A stretch of DNA of 34,051 nt from Oligella ureolytica DSM 18253 (GTDB lineage: Bacteria > Pseudomonadota > Gammaproteobacteria > Burkholderiales > Burkholderiaceae_B). The position numbers and the translations under genes were made by a program. Each line of letters opens with the position of its first letter. Position 1 is the stretch's first letter. The stretch is taken from NCBI RefSeq assembly GCF_000373745.1, contig NZ_KB892301.1:259-34309 (forward strand), read 5' to 3'. Shown one piece after another: positions 19,659 to 28,505 of the stretch. The notes beneath the pieces are model-generated. The model had not been told where the DNA came from, made no database searches, and was given only the letters and a program-made list of their open reading frames with translations.

Positions 19659-20753
19659 AGTCGCCCACCTCACCTCCGTCCACCCCCGATATGACACGCG
19701 CATTTTCCTCAAGGAGTGCACGTCACTTGCCAGCAACGGCTACACCGTTTCACTGATCGTTGCTGATGGTAAGGGCGACGAAACCAAAAACAACGTATCC
19801 ATCTATGATGTAGGTGCATCCAAAGGCCGCATGGATCGTATCCGTAATGCCCCAGGGCGAGTGTTGGTTAAAGCGCTGGAGTTGGATGCGGATATCTACC
19901 ATCTGCATGACCCTGAGTTGATTCCGATTGGTGTCAAACTCAAGAAGCGCGGCAAGGTCGTGATTTTTGATGCCCATGAGGATGTGCCCAAGCAGTTGCT
20001 GGGTAAGCCCTATTTGAATAAGCCAGCCAAGTGGTTGCTGTCTAAGACATTTGCTTTGTTTGAACGCTGGGCGACACCTAAGTTGGATGCGGTGATTGCT
20101 GCCACGCCTTTTATCCGTGATAAATATTTGGCAATGGGCGTTACTTCGGTGGATATCAACAACTACCCCTTGCTGGGTGAGTTAGCCAGTGGCGAAATTG
20201 ATTGGTCGCAGAAACAAGCGCAAGTGGCTTATGTGGGAGGCATTGGTCGTATTCGCGGTATTTCTCAGGTTGTTCAAGCGATGGGGGGGTGCAGTCTGGT
20301 GCGCGTTTACAGTTGGCTGGTAAGTTTAACGAGCCTACGGTTGAAGCGGCCGCGCATACTGATAAAGGCTGGCAACGTGTAGATGCATTGGGTTTTGTTG
20401 GGCGGCAGGATGTACGTGACATACTCTCACGCTGCGTAGGCGGCTTGGTTACTTTTTTACCTTCGCCTAACCATATCGATGCGCAACCCAACAAAATGTT
20501 TGAATACATGAGTGCAGGCGTTCCAGTCATCGGCTCTAACTTCCCGCTTTGGAAAGAAATCATCGAAGGCAACCAATGCGGTTTATGTGTCGATCCCTTA
20601 GAACCACAAGCCATCGCTGAAGCGATTGATTACTTAGTTACCCATCCAGCCGAAGCTGAGCAAATGGGCCGTAACGGCCAAAAAGCAGTGCATGAGCGCT
20701 ATAATTGGGGTATTGAAGAAGCCAAGCTGTTGGAGTTTTATAACAACTTATAG
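19645..20753 (+). pseudogene. Family 4 glycosyltransferase, frameshifted in a G tract
   Basis: The first frame (from ATG 19645) encodes '[20 protein letters not shown]' and runs well to residue 215, 'VVQAMGG'. A run of seven G (20283-20289) then leaves the frame; it stops at 20382. The +1-shifted frame resumes exactly there as '[13 protein letters not shown]' and continues to 20753 with 'PNKMFEYMSAGVPVIGSNFP'. Eight Gs would restore one protein of about 370 residues. It is a paralogue of the intact gene at 21997. As read, the C-terminal donor domain is lost. Either a dead gene, a phase-variable one, or a sequencing error in the homopolymer. Confidence 0.8.
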
Positions 20754-20762
20754 GCTTGATAG

Positions 20763-20911
20763 TTAGCCACGGAATCCACAGAAAATAATAAGCTTGCTGT
20801 AAGCTTCAGAGGTTTTCATGGACACCCCAATTTTTCTTTTCAAGTCTCTCGTGGTCAAACCCTTCGCTTTTGCTTAACCTTCTGTGCTTTCCGTGTCCTT
20901 TTGTAGCCAAA
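20763..20911. repeat. CACGGAA-type intergenic repeat, copy 3
   Basis: Left arm TTAGCCACGGAATCCACAGA (20763-20782) and right arm near 20879-20908, reading TTCTGTGCTTTCCGTGTCC then TTTTGTAGCC, about 100 bases apart and partly complementary. It fills the 171-bp gap between the broken glycosyltransferase and wbpI. The left arm nearly repeats 11144-11158 of copy 1. Confidence 0.6.
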
Positions 20912-20924
20912 AAAGAGTTTTTAA

Positions 20925-21995
20925 ATGAAAAAAATCCTAACCATCATCGGCGCGCGCCCGCAATTTATTAAGGCAAGCGTTGTATCCAAAGCCATTCTAG
21001 AAACCGAAGGCTTAACCGAAGTGTTAGTGCATACCGGCCAACACTTTGACGCCAATATGTCCGATGTGTTTTTCGATCAACTTGGCATCCCTCGCCCTGA
21101 CTATCAACTCAATATCAACAGCGGCAGTCATGGTGATATGACGGGGCGTATGTTGATTGAAATTGAAAAAGTGTTGTTGCAAGAAAAACCAGATTGGGTG
21201 CTGGTGTATGGCGATACCAACTCCACGCTTGCCGGTGCTTTATCGGCGGCTAAGCTGCATATCCCAGTAGCACACGTTGAGGCTGGCCTGCGCAGTTTTA
21301 ATATGCAAATGCCAGAAGAAATTAACCGTATTCTGACCGATCAAATCAGCAGCGTGCTGTTTTGCCCGACTGATTCCGCCATGGCAAACCTTGAGCGTGA
21401 AGGCTTTAATGACAAGCCCATTCAGGTATTGCAAGTGGGTGATGTGATGCAAGACAGCGCTGAATTTTTTGCTCAGCGGGCTAATGCGCCGCAAGGTTTT
21501 GCTGTGGCTGATGGCTTTATTCTTGCCACATTACACCGTGCAGAAAATACTGATAATCCTGAGCGTTTAGCGGAAATAGTAAAAGCACTTAATTATCTAC
21601 ATCATAACGTTGCTCCGGTTGTTTTACCGCTACATCCACGTACACGTAATGTTATTGCACAACAGGGTTTAAGTCTTAATGTGCATTTAATTGAACCAGT
21701 AGGCTACTTGGAAATGATCTGGCTGTTACAGCGAACAGGGCTAGTGCTAACTGATAGTGGCGGTGTGCAAAAAGAAGCTTTTTTCTTTGGTAAAGCCTGT
21801 GTGACTATGCGCGATCAAACAGAGTGGGTTGAGCTGATTGAAGTTGGAGCTAATGAGTTGGTTGGTGCTGATACACTTAAAATTATCGAGGCCTCCAAGC
21901 GTAATTTAGGACGTGTAGTTAAAGATGAAAAAGAATTATACGGCGGCGGACGAGCTTCTTTTGCTATTGCTGATATTTTAAGTAAGGAATACTAA
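20925..21995 (+). CDS. wbpI: UDP-GlcNAc3NAcA 2-epimerase WbpI
   Basis: The 356-residue protein belongs to the UDP-GlcNAc 2-epimerase (WecB) fold: 'TIIGARPQFIKASVVSKAI', 'HTGQHFDANMSDVFF', 'YGDTNSTLAGALSAAKL', 'HVEAGLRSFNMQMPEEINR' and 'TDSGGVQKEAFFFGK' contain its usual catalytic and UDP-binding residues. 'FDANMSDVFFDQLGI' and the downstream text agree with WbpI/WlbD rather than housekeeping WecB. It would invert C2 of UDP-GlcNAc3NAcA to UDP-ManNAc3NAcA, the final step after the wbp genes at 2434-6450. The location among glycosyltransferases, far from those genes, is like P. aeruginosa O5. Confidence 0.88.
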   Translation: MKKILTIIGARPQFIKASVVSKAILETEGLTEVLVHTGQHFDANMSDVFFDQLGIPRPDYQLNINSGSHGDMTGRMLIEIEKVLLQEKPDWVLVYGDTNSTLAGALSAAKLHIPVAHVEAGLRSFNMQMPEEINRILTDQISSVLFCPTDSAMANLEREGFNDKPIQVLQVGDVMQDSAEFFAQRANAPQGFAVADGFILATLHRAENTDNPERLAEIVKALNYLHHNVAPVVLPLHPRTRNVIAQQGLSLNVHLIEPVGYLEMIWLLQRTGLVLTDSGGVQKEAFFFGKACVTMRDQTEWVELIEVGANELVGADTLKIIEASKRNLGRVVKDEKELYGGGRASFAIADILSKEY

Positions 21996-21996
21996 G

Positions 21997-23124
21997 TTGA
22001 AAAAAATTGTACATTTCACATCTGTCCATAAACGCTACGACATAAGAATTTTTTTAAAGCAATGTGTAACTTTAGCTAATGCTGGTTATGATGTTTATCT
22101 TGTTGTAGCAGATGGTTTAGGTGATGAAGTTAAAAATGGTGTTAAAATTTTAGACGTGGGTTGTAGTAATAGCGGCAGAATTGGTCGTATGCTTAATACA
22201 ACAAAACGAGTTTATACTAAAGCTTTAGAGCTTAAAGCTGATTTTTATCATTTTCATGATCCAGAGCTTATTCCTTCAGGTTTAAAGCTGAAATATAAAA
22301 CCAATGCAGTTGTTGTCTTTGACTCGCATGAAAACTATGCTGATGATATAAAAGATAAGCCTTATCTGAATTTTGTAATGAGAAGTGTTGTTTCAACTGT
22401 GTATTCTTTTTTAGAAAAAGTTATGGTAAAAAAATTAGATGCCGTAATAGCGGCAACTCCTTCTATTTGCAATCATTTCAAGTCACTTAATGCGATAAGC
22501 TTAGATATAAATAATTTTCCTTTTGAAAGTGAGTTTGAGCCGCTAGAGAAGTCGATTGATATTAAATATAGCGCTGTATATATAGGTACTGCTTCAAAAG
22601 TTAGAGGCTTGCAGGAATTAGTAGATTCATTTGCTATTAATACAAACTTGAATCTTGCAATTGCAGGAAATTTCTCAGAGCTTGAATTTGAAAATAAATT
22701 AAGGACGAGTCCTGGCTGGTCAAATGTTAGCTTTTTGGGGTTGTTAAACCGAGAATCAGTTAGAGAACTATTGTCCCAGTCTACCGTGGCAATAGTTACA
22801 TTTTTACCAGCACCCAACCATATGGAATCTCAGCCTAATAAAATGTTTGAATATATGAGCGCTGGTTTACCTGTTGTTTGCTCTGACTTTCCTCTTTGGA
22901 AAGAAATTATAGAAGATAATAATTGTGGTATTTGCGTGAATCCTGAGTCTCCTCAAGCAATAGCAAAGGCTATTCTGTACTTAAATCAAAATAAAGATAA
23001 AGCAGAAGAAATGGGCCGTAATGGACGAAAAGCAGTTTTAGAGAAATATAACTGGACAGCCGAAGCACAGAAGCTATTAATGTTTTACACCTCATTATTG
23101 GGGCAGTCAAATGATAGAAAATAA
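21997..23124 (+). CDS. Family 4 glycosyltransferase, paralogue of 19645
   Basis: 375 residues. A TTG start at 21997 has AAGGA eight bases upstream. The N-terminus 'KIVHFTSVHKRYDIRIFLKQ' and the stretch 'HFHDPELIPSGLKLK' parallel the broken gene at 19645, and 'PNKMFEYMSAGLPVVCSDFP' is the GT4 donor-binding motif. The gene is complete and much more AT-rich than its paralogue, so they probably arrived separately. Likely role: transfer of a diacetamido uronic acid, as for WbpH-type enzymes near wbpI; this is inference. It overlaps the following GT2 gene by 14 bp. Confidence 0.8.
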   Translation: MKKIVHFTSVHKRYDIRIFLKQCVTLANAGYDVYLVVADGLGDEVKNGVKILDVGCSNSGRIGRMLNTTKRVYTKALELKADFYHFHDPELIPSGLKLKYKTNAVVVFDSHENYADDIKDKPYLNFVMRSVVSTVYSFLEKVMVKKLDAVIAATPSICNHFKSLNAISLDINNFPFESEFEPLEKSIDIKYSAVYIGTASKVRGLQELVDSFAINTNLNLAIAGNFSELEFENKLRTSPGWSNVSFLGLLNRESVRELLSQSTVAIVTFLPAPNHMESQPNKMFEYMSAGLPVVCSDFPLWKEIIEDNNCGICVNPESPQAIAKAILYLNQNKDKAEEMGRNGRKAVLEKYNWTAEAQKLLMFYTSLLGQSNDRK

Positions 23125-23917
23125 CCCATTAGTAAGTGTCGTAATTCCTTCGTATAATCATATTAATTATATAGAAAAATCTATTCGTAGTGTTTTTGAT
23201 CAAACATATAAAAATATTGAACTTATTGTTGTTGACGATGGTTCTAAAGATGGCTCTTGTGAGCTGCTTATGCAATTAAAAGAAGAGCTTGGCTTTACAT
23301 TGGTTATGCAAGAAAATGCTGGTGTTTGTAAAACGCTTAATCGAGGGATACAAGATTTTTCAAAAGGTTTGGTTATATGTATTTTAGCTTCCGATGATTA
23401 CTATCACCCTTCGAAAGTTGAGAAGCAAATCAAAGCAATGCAGCGTAATATCAAATCTGAGTTTTGTTATACTCAAGCGCTTGAGTTCGATTCAGATACT
23501 GGGAAAGAATTAAGAGTTTTTCCAAAGAAAGAATTTATTGGGAATGTATTGAGTAAAATATCATTACGGCAACCTTATGCTGCTGGTAGCATTATGTTTA
23601 CGAGGGAGTTATACGATCGTGTCGGAGGATTTGACCCTTTTCTTAAATATGAAGACTGGGATTTCTCTATTCGATGTGCTGCTGTTACTGAATTTTCAAG
23701 TGTAAATGAACCGCTTTTTTATTATAGATCACATGAAACGAATACAATGAAAACCTTAAATCGACGAGAGATATTTCATGGCAAGTCGATGATTTTATCA
23801 AAGAACTATTTGTTGATTAAGCCTAGTAGCTGGCTCTTATCTATTCTCTTTCATTTCTTTTACGATCATGGGTTTGCACTTTTTAAGCATATGAAGATTA
23901 AGAGTATTGTAAATTAG
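23111..23917 (+). CDS. Family 2 glycosyltransferase
   Basis: 268 residues with a GT-A fold. '[20 protein letters not shown]' opens the nucleotide-binding domain, D42-D43 ([10 protein letters not shown]) bind UDP, and S94-D95-D96 form the metal-binding DxD-like motif. '[19 protein letters not shown]' holds the ED acceptor/catalytic motif. A short hydrophobic C-terminal tail may touch the membrane. It would add one sugar to the lipid-linked unit on the cytoplasmic side. It begins inside the preceding gene and ends 13 bp before rfbB. Confidence 0.82.
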   Translation: MIENNPLVSVVIPSYNHINYIEKSIRSVFDQTYKNIELIVVDDGSKDGSCELLMQLKEELGFTLVMQENAGVCKTLNRGIQDFSKGLVICILASDDYYHPSKVEKQIKAMQRNIKSEFCYTQALEFDSDTGKELRVFPKKEFIGNVLSKISLRQPYAAGSIMFTRELYDRVGGFDPFLKYEDWDFSIRCAAVTEFSSVNEPLFYYRSHETNTMKTLNRREIFHGKSMILSKNYLLIKPSSWLLSILFHFFYDHGFALFKHMKIKSIVN

Positions 23918-23930
23918 TGGGGCTGTTCAG

Positions 23931-25121
23931 ATGAAAATTTTAATCACAGGTGGCGCTGGCTTTATTGGCTCGGCAGTTATTCGCCACATCATAAATAACA
24001 CCCAAGACAGCATCGTCAATCTCGATAAGCTTACTTATGCCGGAAACTTAGAAAGCTTGCTTGAGATAAGCCAAAGCGACCGTTATACGTTCGAGCAAGT
24101 TGATATTTGTAATGCAGACGAACTTAAACGGACATTCGCTGAACATCAGCCTGACGCTGTGATGCATCTTGCCGCTGAGTCACACGTCGACCGCTCCATC
24201 GATGGCCCAGCAGAATTCATTCAAACCAATATCGTAGGTACTTACATCTTGCTCGAAGCGGCACGCGCCTACTGGAATGCACTCCCAGAAGACCGCAAAC
24301 AAGCCTTCCGCTTCCACCACATCAGCACCGACGAAGTCTATGGCGACCTGCCACACCCCCATGACGAACCTGAAAACAATGTAGGTCGGCCTTCAGCCCG
24401 ACAAGTCGGCCTAAAGGCCGACCTACAAGAGCAACAAGGTTTGCCTCTCTTCACAGAGCAAACATCTTACGCGCCAAGTTCCCCATACAGCGCCAGTAAA
24501 GCCAGCTCCGACCACCTCGTCCGCGCTTGGCTACGCACCTATGGCTTCCCTACAATAATCACCAACTGCTCCAACAACTATGGTCCATATCACTTCCCGG
24601 AAAAACTCATCCCTTTAGTGATACTTAATGCCCTAGAAGGCAAGCCACTACCGATTTACGGTAAAGGCGACCAAATCCGCGACTGGCTCTACGTTGAAGA
24701 CCACGCTCGCGCTTTATATAAAGTGGTCACCGAAGGCAAAATTGGCGAAACCTACAACATTGGCGGCCACAACGAAAAACAAAACATCGAAGTCGTCGAA
24801 ACCATTTGCGCAATTTTAGATGAGCTACGCCCCCGTGAGACTGCTACGTCGCAATCACCAACCGTCATTGCGAGCGCAGCGAAGCAATCCACCGCTTCCA
24901 GCTACAAATCGTTAATCACCTACGTCACCGACCGCCCCGGCCACGACCGCCGCTACGCCATCGACGCCAGCAAAATCGCTAAAGAACTCAACTGGCAACC
25001 AGAAGAAACCTTTGAGTCAGGCATCCGTAAAACCGTGCAGTGGTACTTAGATAACCAACAATGGTGCAAAAACGTCCAAGACGGCAGTTACCAGCGCGAA
25101 CGCTTAGGAGTCACATCATGA
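23931..25121 (+). CDS. rfbB: dTDP-glucose 4,6-dehydratase with repeat insertions
   Basis: 396 residues, about 35-40 longer than usual (about 355). The Rossmann loop is residues 6-13 (TGGAGFIG), STDEVYG follows, and Y186-xxx-K190 (YSASK) is the catalytic pair. Family members have the Tyr about 16-19 residues earlier. The extra length comes from two in-frame palindromic repeats: 24380-24427 (about residues 150-166, before '[20 protein letters not shown]') and 24863-24890 (about 311-320, within a longer insert before '[20 protein letters not shown]'). The enzyme makes dTDP-4-keto-6-deoxyglucose for FdtA. The reading frame is intact, so activity is plausible but untested. The stop overlaps rfbA by ATGA. 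Confidence 0.88.
   Translation: MKILITGGAGFIGSAVIRHIINNTQDSIVNLDKLTYAGNLESLLEISQSDRYTFEQVDICNADELKRTFAEHQPDAVMHLAAESHVDRSIDGPAEFIQTNIVGTYILLEAARAYWNALPEDRKQAFRFHHISTDEVYGDLPHPHDEPENNVGRPSARQVGLKADLQEQQGLPLFTEQTSYAPSSPYSASKASSDHLVRAWLRTYGFPTIITNCSNNYGPYHFPEKLIPLVILNALEGKPLPIYGKGDQIRDWLYVEDHARALYKVVTEGKIGETYNIGGHNEKQNIEVVETICAILDELRPRETATSQSPTVIASAAKQSTASSYKSLITYVTDRPGHDRRYAIDASKIAKELNWQPEETFESGIRKTVQWYLDNQQWCKNVQDGSYQRERLGVTS
24380..24427. repeat. 48-bp palindromic repeat inside rfbB
   Basis: TGTAGGTCGGCCTT (24380-24393) and its exact reverse complement AAGGCCGACCTACA (24414-24427) enclose GCCCGAC/GTCGGCC-type inner arms. The length is 48 bp, a multiple of three, and it is read as part of the protein (about [17 protein letters not shown]). 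GTAGGTCGG-type palindromes are common dispersed intergenic repeats in gammaproteobacteria; here one sits in a coding sequence. Confidence 0.8.
24863..24890. repeat. TCATTGCGAG-type repeat inside rfbB
   Basis: CGTCATTGCGAGCGCAGCGA then AGCAATCC, with ATTGC/GCAAT arms. It is read in frame as [10 protein letters not shown], a peptide typical of this repeat when translated. The inserted segment seems to extend from about 24836 to 24895. Another copy of the family lies in the intergenic DNA at 26461-26494. Confidence 0.75.
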
Positions 25122-26002
25122 GTAACAACACAAAAGGAATTGTCCTAGCCGGCGGCTCAGGCACACGCTTGTATCCCATCACCAAAGGCGTATCCAAGCA
25201 GCTACTACCCATCTACGACAAGCCGATGATTTACTATCCATTATCGGTTCTGATGCTGGCAGGGATTCGCGATATTTTACTGATCAGCACACCAGAAGAT
25301 ATCAGCGGTTATCAACGCCTGCTGGGTGATGGCAGTGAGTTTGGAATTAATCTGACCTACGCCGAACAGCCCAGCCCCGATGGTTTAGCCCAAGCTTTTA
25401 TTATTGGTGAAGACTTTATTGGCGACAGCAACGTGTGCTTAGTGTTGGGCGATAATATTTTCTATGGTCAAGGCTTTGGTCCCATGCTGCGTAAAGCGGC
25501 GGCCAAGCCCAGCGGCGCAACGGTGTTTGGTTATCAAGTGAAAGACCCAGAGCGCTTTGGTGTGGTTGAGTTTGATGAAAACCAGCGCGCTATTTCCCTT
25601 GAAGAAAAGCCACTGAAACCAAAATCACACTATGCTGTAACCGGCCTGTATTTTTACGATAACGATGTGGTGAAAATCGCCAAACAAGTGCAGCCCTCCG
25701 AGCGTGGCGAGTTAGAAATCACCAGCATCAACCAAGCCTATCTAGAGCGCGGCGACTTAGACGTTGAGTTGCTTGGCCGTGGATTCGCTTGGCTGGATAC
25801 CGGCACCCATGAAAGTTTGCTTGAGGCCGGTATGTTTGTCGAAACCATTGAGAAACGCCAAGGCTATAAAATTGCTTGCTTAGAAGAGATAGCCTTTAAC
25901 AACGGCTGGCTCAGCCAAGAAGACTTACAGCGTATAGGTCAGCAGCTGAGTAAAAATAGTTATGGGCAGTATTTGCTTGCTTTAATGGAAGGTAAATTAT
26001 GA
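25118..26002 (+). CDS. rfbA: Glucose-1-phosphate thymidylyltransferase
   Basis: 294 residues from the ATG at 25118, which has TAGGAG seven bases upstream inside the end of rfbB. The upstream in-frame start at 25061 would only add rfbB-overlapping residues. The pyrophosphorylase signature '[25 protein letters not shown]' is at the N-terminus, with '[14 protein letters not shown]' and '[10 protein letters not shown]' following. It makes dTDP-glucose from Glc-1-P and dTTP, the substrate for RfbB. The product pool here feeds the 3-amino-3,6-dideoxy branch rather than rhamnose, since rmlC and rmlD are absent. Confidence 0.93.
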   Translation: MSNNTKGIVLAGGSGTRLYPITKGVSKQLLPIYDKPMIYYPLSVLMLAGIRDILLISTPEDISGYQRLLGDGSEFGINLTYAEQPSPDGLAQAFIIGEDFIGDSNVCLVLGDNIFYGQGFGPMLRKAAAKPSGATVFGYQVKDPERFGVVEFDENQRAISLEEKPLKPKSHYAVTGLYFYDNDVVKIAKQVQPSERGELEITSINQAYLERGDLDVELLGRGFAWLDTGTHESLLEAGMFVETIEKRQGYKIACLEEIAFNNGWLSQEDLQRIGQQLSKNSYGQYLLALMEGKL

Positions 26003-26400
26003 GCTTAATTCAATGGGCTCACTTCCCGCCTCTCGGCGACGCTCGTGGTTCGCTGGTTGCCTTAGAAGCCGAAAAAACCGTTCCCTTTGAAATCAAGCGT
26101 GTGTACTACATTTTTGGCACACAGCAGGGCGTAGCTCGCGGCTTTCATGCCCACCACAATCTAAAGCAAGTGGCCGTCTGCGTAACAGGTAAATGCCGAA
26201 TGATTTTAGACGATGGCAAAAATCGTGAAGAAGCCTGGCTCGACTCGCCTACTAAAGGCTTATTGATCGGTGATTTAATCTGGCGAGAAATGCACGACTT
26301 CAGCGAAGACTGTGTACTGCTAGTGCTAGCCAGCGAACATTATGATGAAGCTGATTATATTCGTGATTATGATGCGTTCATAAAAATTGTGAATGCTTAA
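25999..26400 (+). CDS. fdtA: dTDP-4-keto-6-deoxyglucose 3,4-ketoisomerase
   Basis: 133-residue single-domain cupin. '[30 protein letters not shown]' carries the paired His residues used for acid-base chemistry in FdtA/QdtA. It moves the keto group from C4 to C3. FdtA gives the xylo product (to Fuc3N) and QdtA the ribo product (to Qui3N); the sequence alone does not let me decide. ATGA overlap with rfbA shows tight coupling. The aminotransferase and acetyltransferase that should follow are the next two genes. Confidence 0.85.
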   Translation: MSLIQWAHFPPLGDARGSLVALEAEKTVPFEIKRVYYIFGTQQGVARGFHAHHNLKQVAVCVTGKCRMILDDGKNREEAWLDSPTKGLLIGDLIWREMHDFSEDCVLLVLASEHYDEADYIRDYDAFIKIVNA

Positions 26401-26460
26401 TTTTGAGTTTTGAATAGCGAAGATGAACTGTTTCACTTTGCTTGCATAGACTAATAGTTC

Positions 26461-26494
26461 TGTCATTGCGAGAAGCGTAGCGACGTGGCAATCC
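26461..26494. repeat. TCATTGCGAG-type intergenic repeat
   Basis: TGTCATTGCGAGAAGCGTAG then CGACGTGGCAATCC, an imperfect palindrome with ATTGC/GCAAT outer arms. Same family as the repeat inside rfbB at 24863. It lies in the 147-bp gap between fdtA and the acetyltransferase gene. Confidence 0.7.
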
Positions 26495-26547
26495 ATGGTT
26501 AAATCTTCAGTTATGCCTAAATATCTTTATAACGGGTGCGAAATCTT

Positions 26548-27009
26548 ATGAGTTACATTCATCCGCTAGCTGATGTACACAGTCAAAATATAGGTAAAGA
26601 CACCAAAGTGTGGCAGTTTTGTGTGGTTTTGGCAGGCGCAGTAATAGGCAAAAACTGCAATATAAACGCTCAAGTACTGATTGAAAACGATGTCATTATC
26701 GGCAACAACGTCACCGTTAAGTCAGGGGTGCAGATATGGGATGGTTCGCGAATAGAGGACAATGTTTTTCTTGGGCCCAATGCCACATTAACCAACGACA
26801 AAGCGCCACGCTCTAAACAATATCCCGAAGCTTTTCAAGGCATCACCTTAAAAGAAGGTTGTAGCATCGGAGCAAACGCCACCATTTTACCGGGTATTAC
26901 TATTGGTAAAAACGCCATGGTCGGTGCGGGCGCAGTCGTTACTAAAGACGTGCCAGATTATGCAGTTGTTGTTGGTAATCCAGCAAAAATTATTAGGTAT
27001 ATAAAATGA
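26548..27009 (+). CDS. dTDP-3-amino-3,6-dideoxyhexose N-acetyltransferase
   Basis: 153 residues from the ATG at 26548; the GTG at 26536 would add four residues without benefit. Left-handed beta-helix with hexapeptide repeats ('[20 protein letters not shown]', '[19 protein letters not shown]', '[16 protein letters not shown]'), and '[16 protein letters not shown]' as the substrate loop. Together with FdtA and FdtB it fits the QdtC/FdtC role, giving dTDP-Qui3NAc or dTDP-Fuc3NAc. It resembles WbpD at 4781 in fold but sits in the dTDP branch. The stop overlaps fdtB by 4 bp. Confidence 0.8.
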   Translation: MSYIHPLADVHSQNIGKDTKVWQFCVVLAGAVIGKNCNINAQVLIENDVIIGNNVTVKSGVQIWDGSRIEDNVFLGPNATLTNDKAPRSKQYPEAFQGITLKEGCSIGANATILPGITIGKNAMVGAGAVVTKDVPDYAVVVGNPAKIIRYIK

Positions 27010-28112
27010 TCCCTTTCCTAGATTTAAAAGCCATCAACGCCCAATACCGTGATGAGCTTATAGAAGCCTGTACCCGTGTTATCGACTCTGGCTGGTACAT
27101 CGCTGGTAATGAACTAGCACAATTTGAACAGGCGTTCGCCAGCTACTGCGGCACTAAGCACGCGATTGGCGTGGCCAATGGCCTTGATGCACTGATTCTC
27201 ACCCTGCGCGCGTGGAAAGAGTTGGGCAAGCTCAAAGACGGCGACGAAGTGATTGTGCCGTCCAACACCTACATTGCCAGCATTTTAGCCATCAGCGCCA
27301 ATGACCTTGTGCCGGTGCTCGTTGAGCCAGATGTAGCCACTTACAATCTATGCCCGAAACAAACCGAAGCGGCGATTACCGCTAAAACACGCGCCATTCT
27401 CCCTGTGCATTTATACGGCCAGTTAGCTGATATGCCCGCCATTATGGCTATCGCCCAGCGCCATAACTTACTTGTGCTAGAAGATTCTGCCCAAGCCCAT
27501 GGAGCAGAACTAAACGGCAAAAAAGCGGGTAACTGGGGCGATGCCAGCGGTTTTAGCTTTTACCCAGGTAAAAACCTCGGTGCACTAGGCGATGCCGGTG
27601 CAGTCACGACCAATGATGACCAGCTCGCCGAAACTTTACGCGCACTGCGCAACTACGGCTCACATGAAAAATATAAAAACCTTTTCCAAGGTGTTAACAG
27701 CCGCTTAGATGAAATCCAAGCCGCGATGCTCAGTGTAAAACTACGTCATTTAGATACAGAGATAGCGCGTCGCCGTGCTGTAGCTGCAGCGTATATAAAA
27801 GGCATAAATAATCAGGCAATAATTTTGCCTACTCAACAGGATGAAGCTAACGTTTGGCACGTATTTGTAGTCCGTTGTGAACAACGTGAAGCATTACAAA
27901 AGCACTTACTGGATAAAGGCATTCAAACCTTAATTCACTACCCAATCCCACCGCATCAGCAACAAGCCTATACAGAATTAAATTCAGAGAGCTATCCAGT
28001 ATCTGAAATGATTCATCAGCAAGTGATGAGCTTGCCAATGGGTCCAACGATTACAGATGAACAGGTTGCTGCAGTAATCAATGCATGTAATAGCTTTGAA
28101 GCTAAAGAGTAA
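27006..28112 (+). CDS. fdtB: dTDP-3-keto-6-deoxyhexose aminotransferase
   Basis: 368-residue PLP enzyme of the DegT family. The PLP lysine is K189 in '[15 protein letters not shown]', preceded by '[18 protein letters not shown]'. It would aminate C3 of the FdtA product using glutamate. The text is closer to FdtB/QdtB than to WbpE or PglE in the same window, in keeping with its place behind fdtA. It is the last gene of the rfbB-rfbA-fdtA-acetyltransferase-fdtB run; a 393-bp gap follows. Confidence 0.85.
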   Translation: MIPFLDLKAINAQYRDELIEACTRVIDSGWYIAGNELAQFEQAFASYCGTKHAIGVANGLDALILTLRAWKELGKLKDGDEVIVPSNTYIASILAISANDLVPVLVEPDVATYNLCPKQTEAAITAKTRAILPVHLYGQLADMPAIMAIAQRHNLLVLEDSAQAHGAELNGKKAGNWGDASGFSFYPGKNLGALGDAGAVTTNDDQLAETLRALRNYGSHEKYKNLFQGVNSRLDEIQAAMLSVKLRHLDTEIARRRAVAAAYIKGINNQAIILPTQQDEANVWHVFVVRCEQREALQKHLLDKGIQTLIHYPIPPHQQQAYTELNSESYPVSEMIHQQVMSLPMGPTITDEQVAAVINACNSFEAKE

Positions 28113-28505
28113 TTTATAAAAACGCTGCGGATTAAGTGTTATCAACAGTTTGTATTGGTGAGCTCATTACGTATTGTATTAGCACACTGTTGAATACATG
28201 TAATGACCGTGCGGTTTTAGTGTTTTCTTGCTAGAGAGAAATTTTGTTGATAAACACTTGGATTAACGCCTTTTACGATGTAACACCTAGTAAAAACCAA
28301 AGAGAAAATAATAGTTGTCAATGATTGTTTAAATAATACTCTATTTTTATAATAGGTATTACCTTTTGTACTCTAATGTGACTCAAAGGGTTTAGTAATG
28401 CGTTTGTTGAGTAGAAAGGATTTTAATTTTTAGTGGAAAAGACTAAAATAACATGATTTATCGTTTGATTATGATGAAAGTTCAAGTTAAGAGGTTTGGT
28501 AATAA
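28113..28505. other. Non-coding gap between the dTDP and PglC units
   Basis: 393 bp, AT-rich, with no credible gene. It marks the junction of two modules. A promoter-like pair is at 28325-28353. Short complementary words (CAACAGT near 28144 and ACTGTTG near 28187) exist but do not form a convincing terminator. Confidence 0.55.
28325..28353 (+). promoter_or_regulatory. Candidate sigma-70 promoter for pglC
   Basis: TTGTTT at 28325-28330, 17 bp spacer, perfect TATAAT at 28348-28353. The downstream gene starts at 28506, leaving about 145 nt of leader. Three of six -35 bases match consensus. Confidence 0.45.

Noticed and set aside
28144-28192. Possible terminator after fdtB (CAACAGT ... ACTGTTG)
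   Set aside because: Arms of seven bases with a 35-nt loop and no T-run; not convincing.
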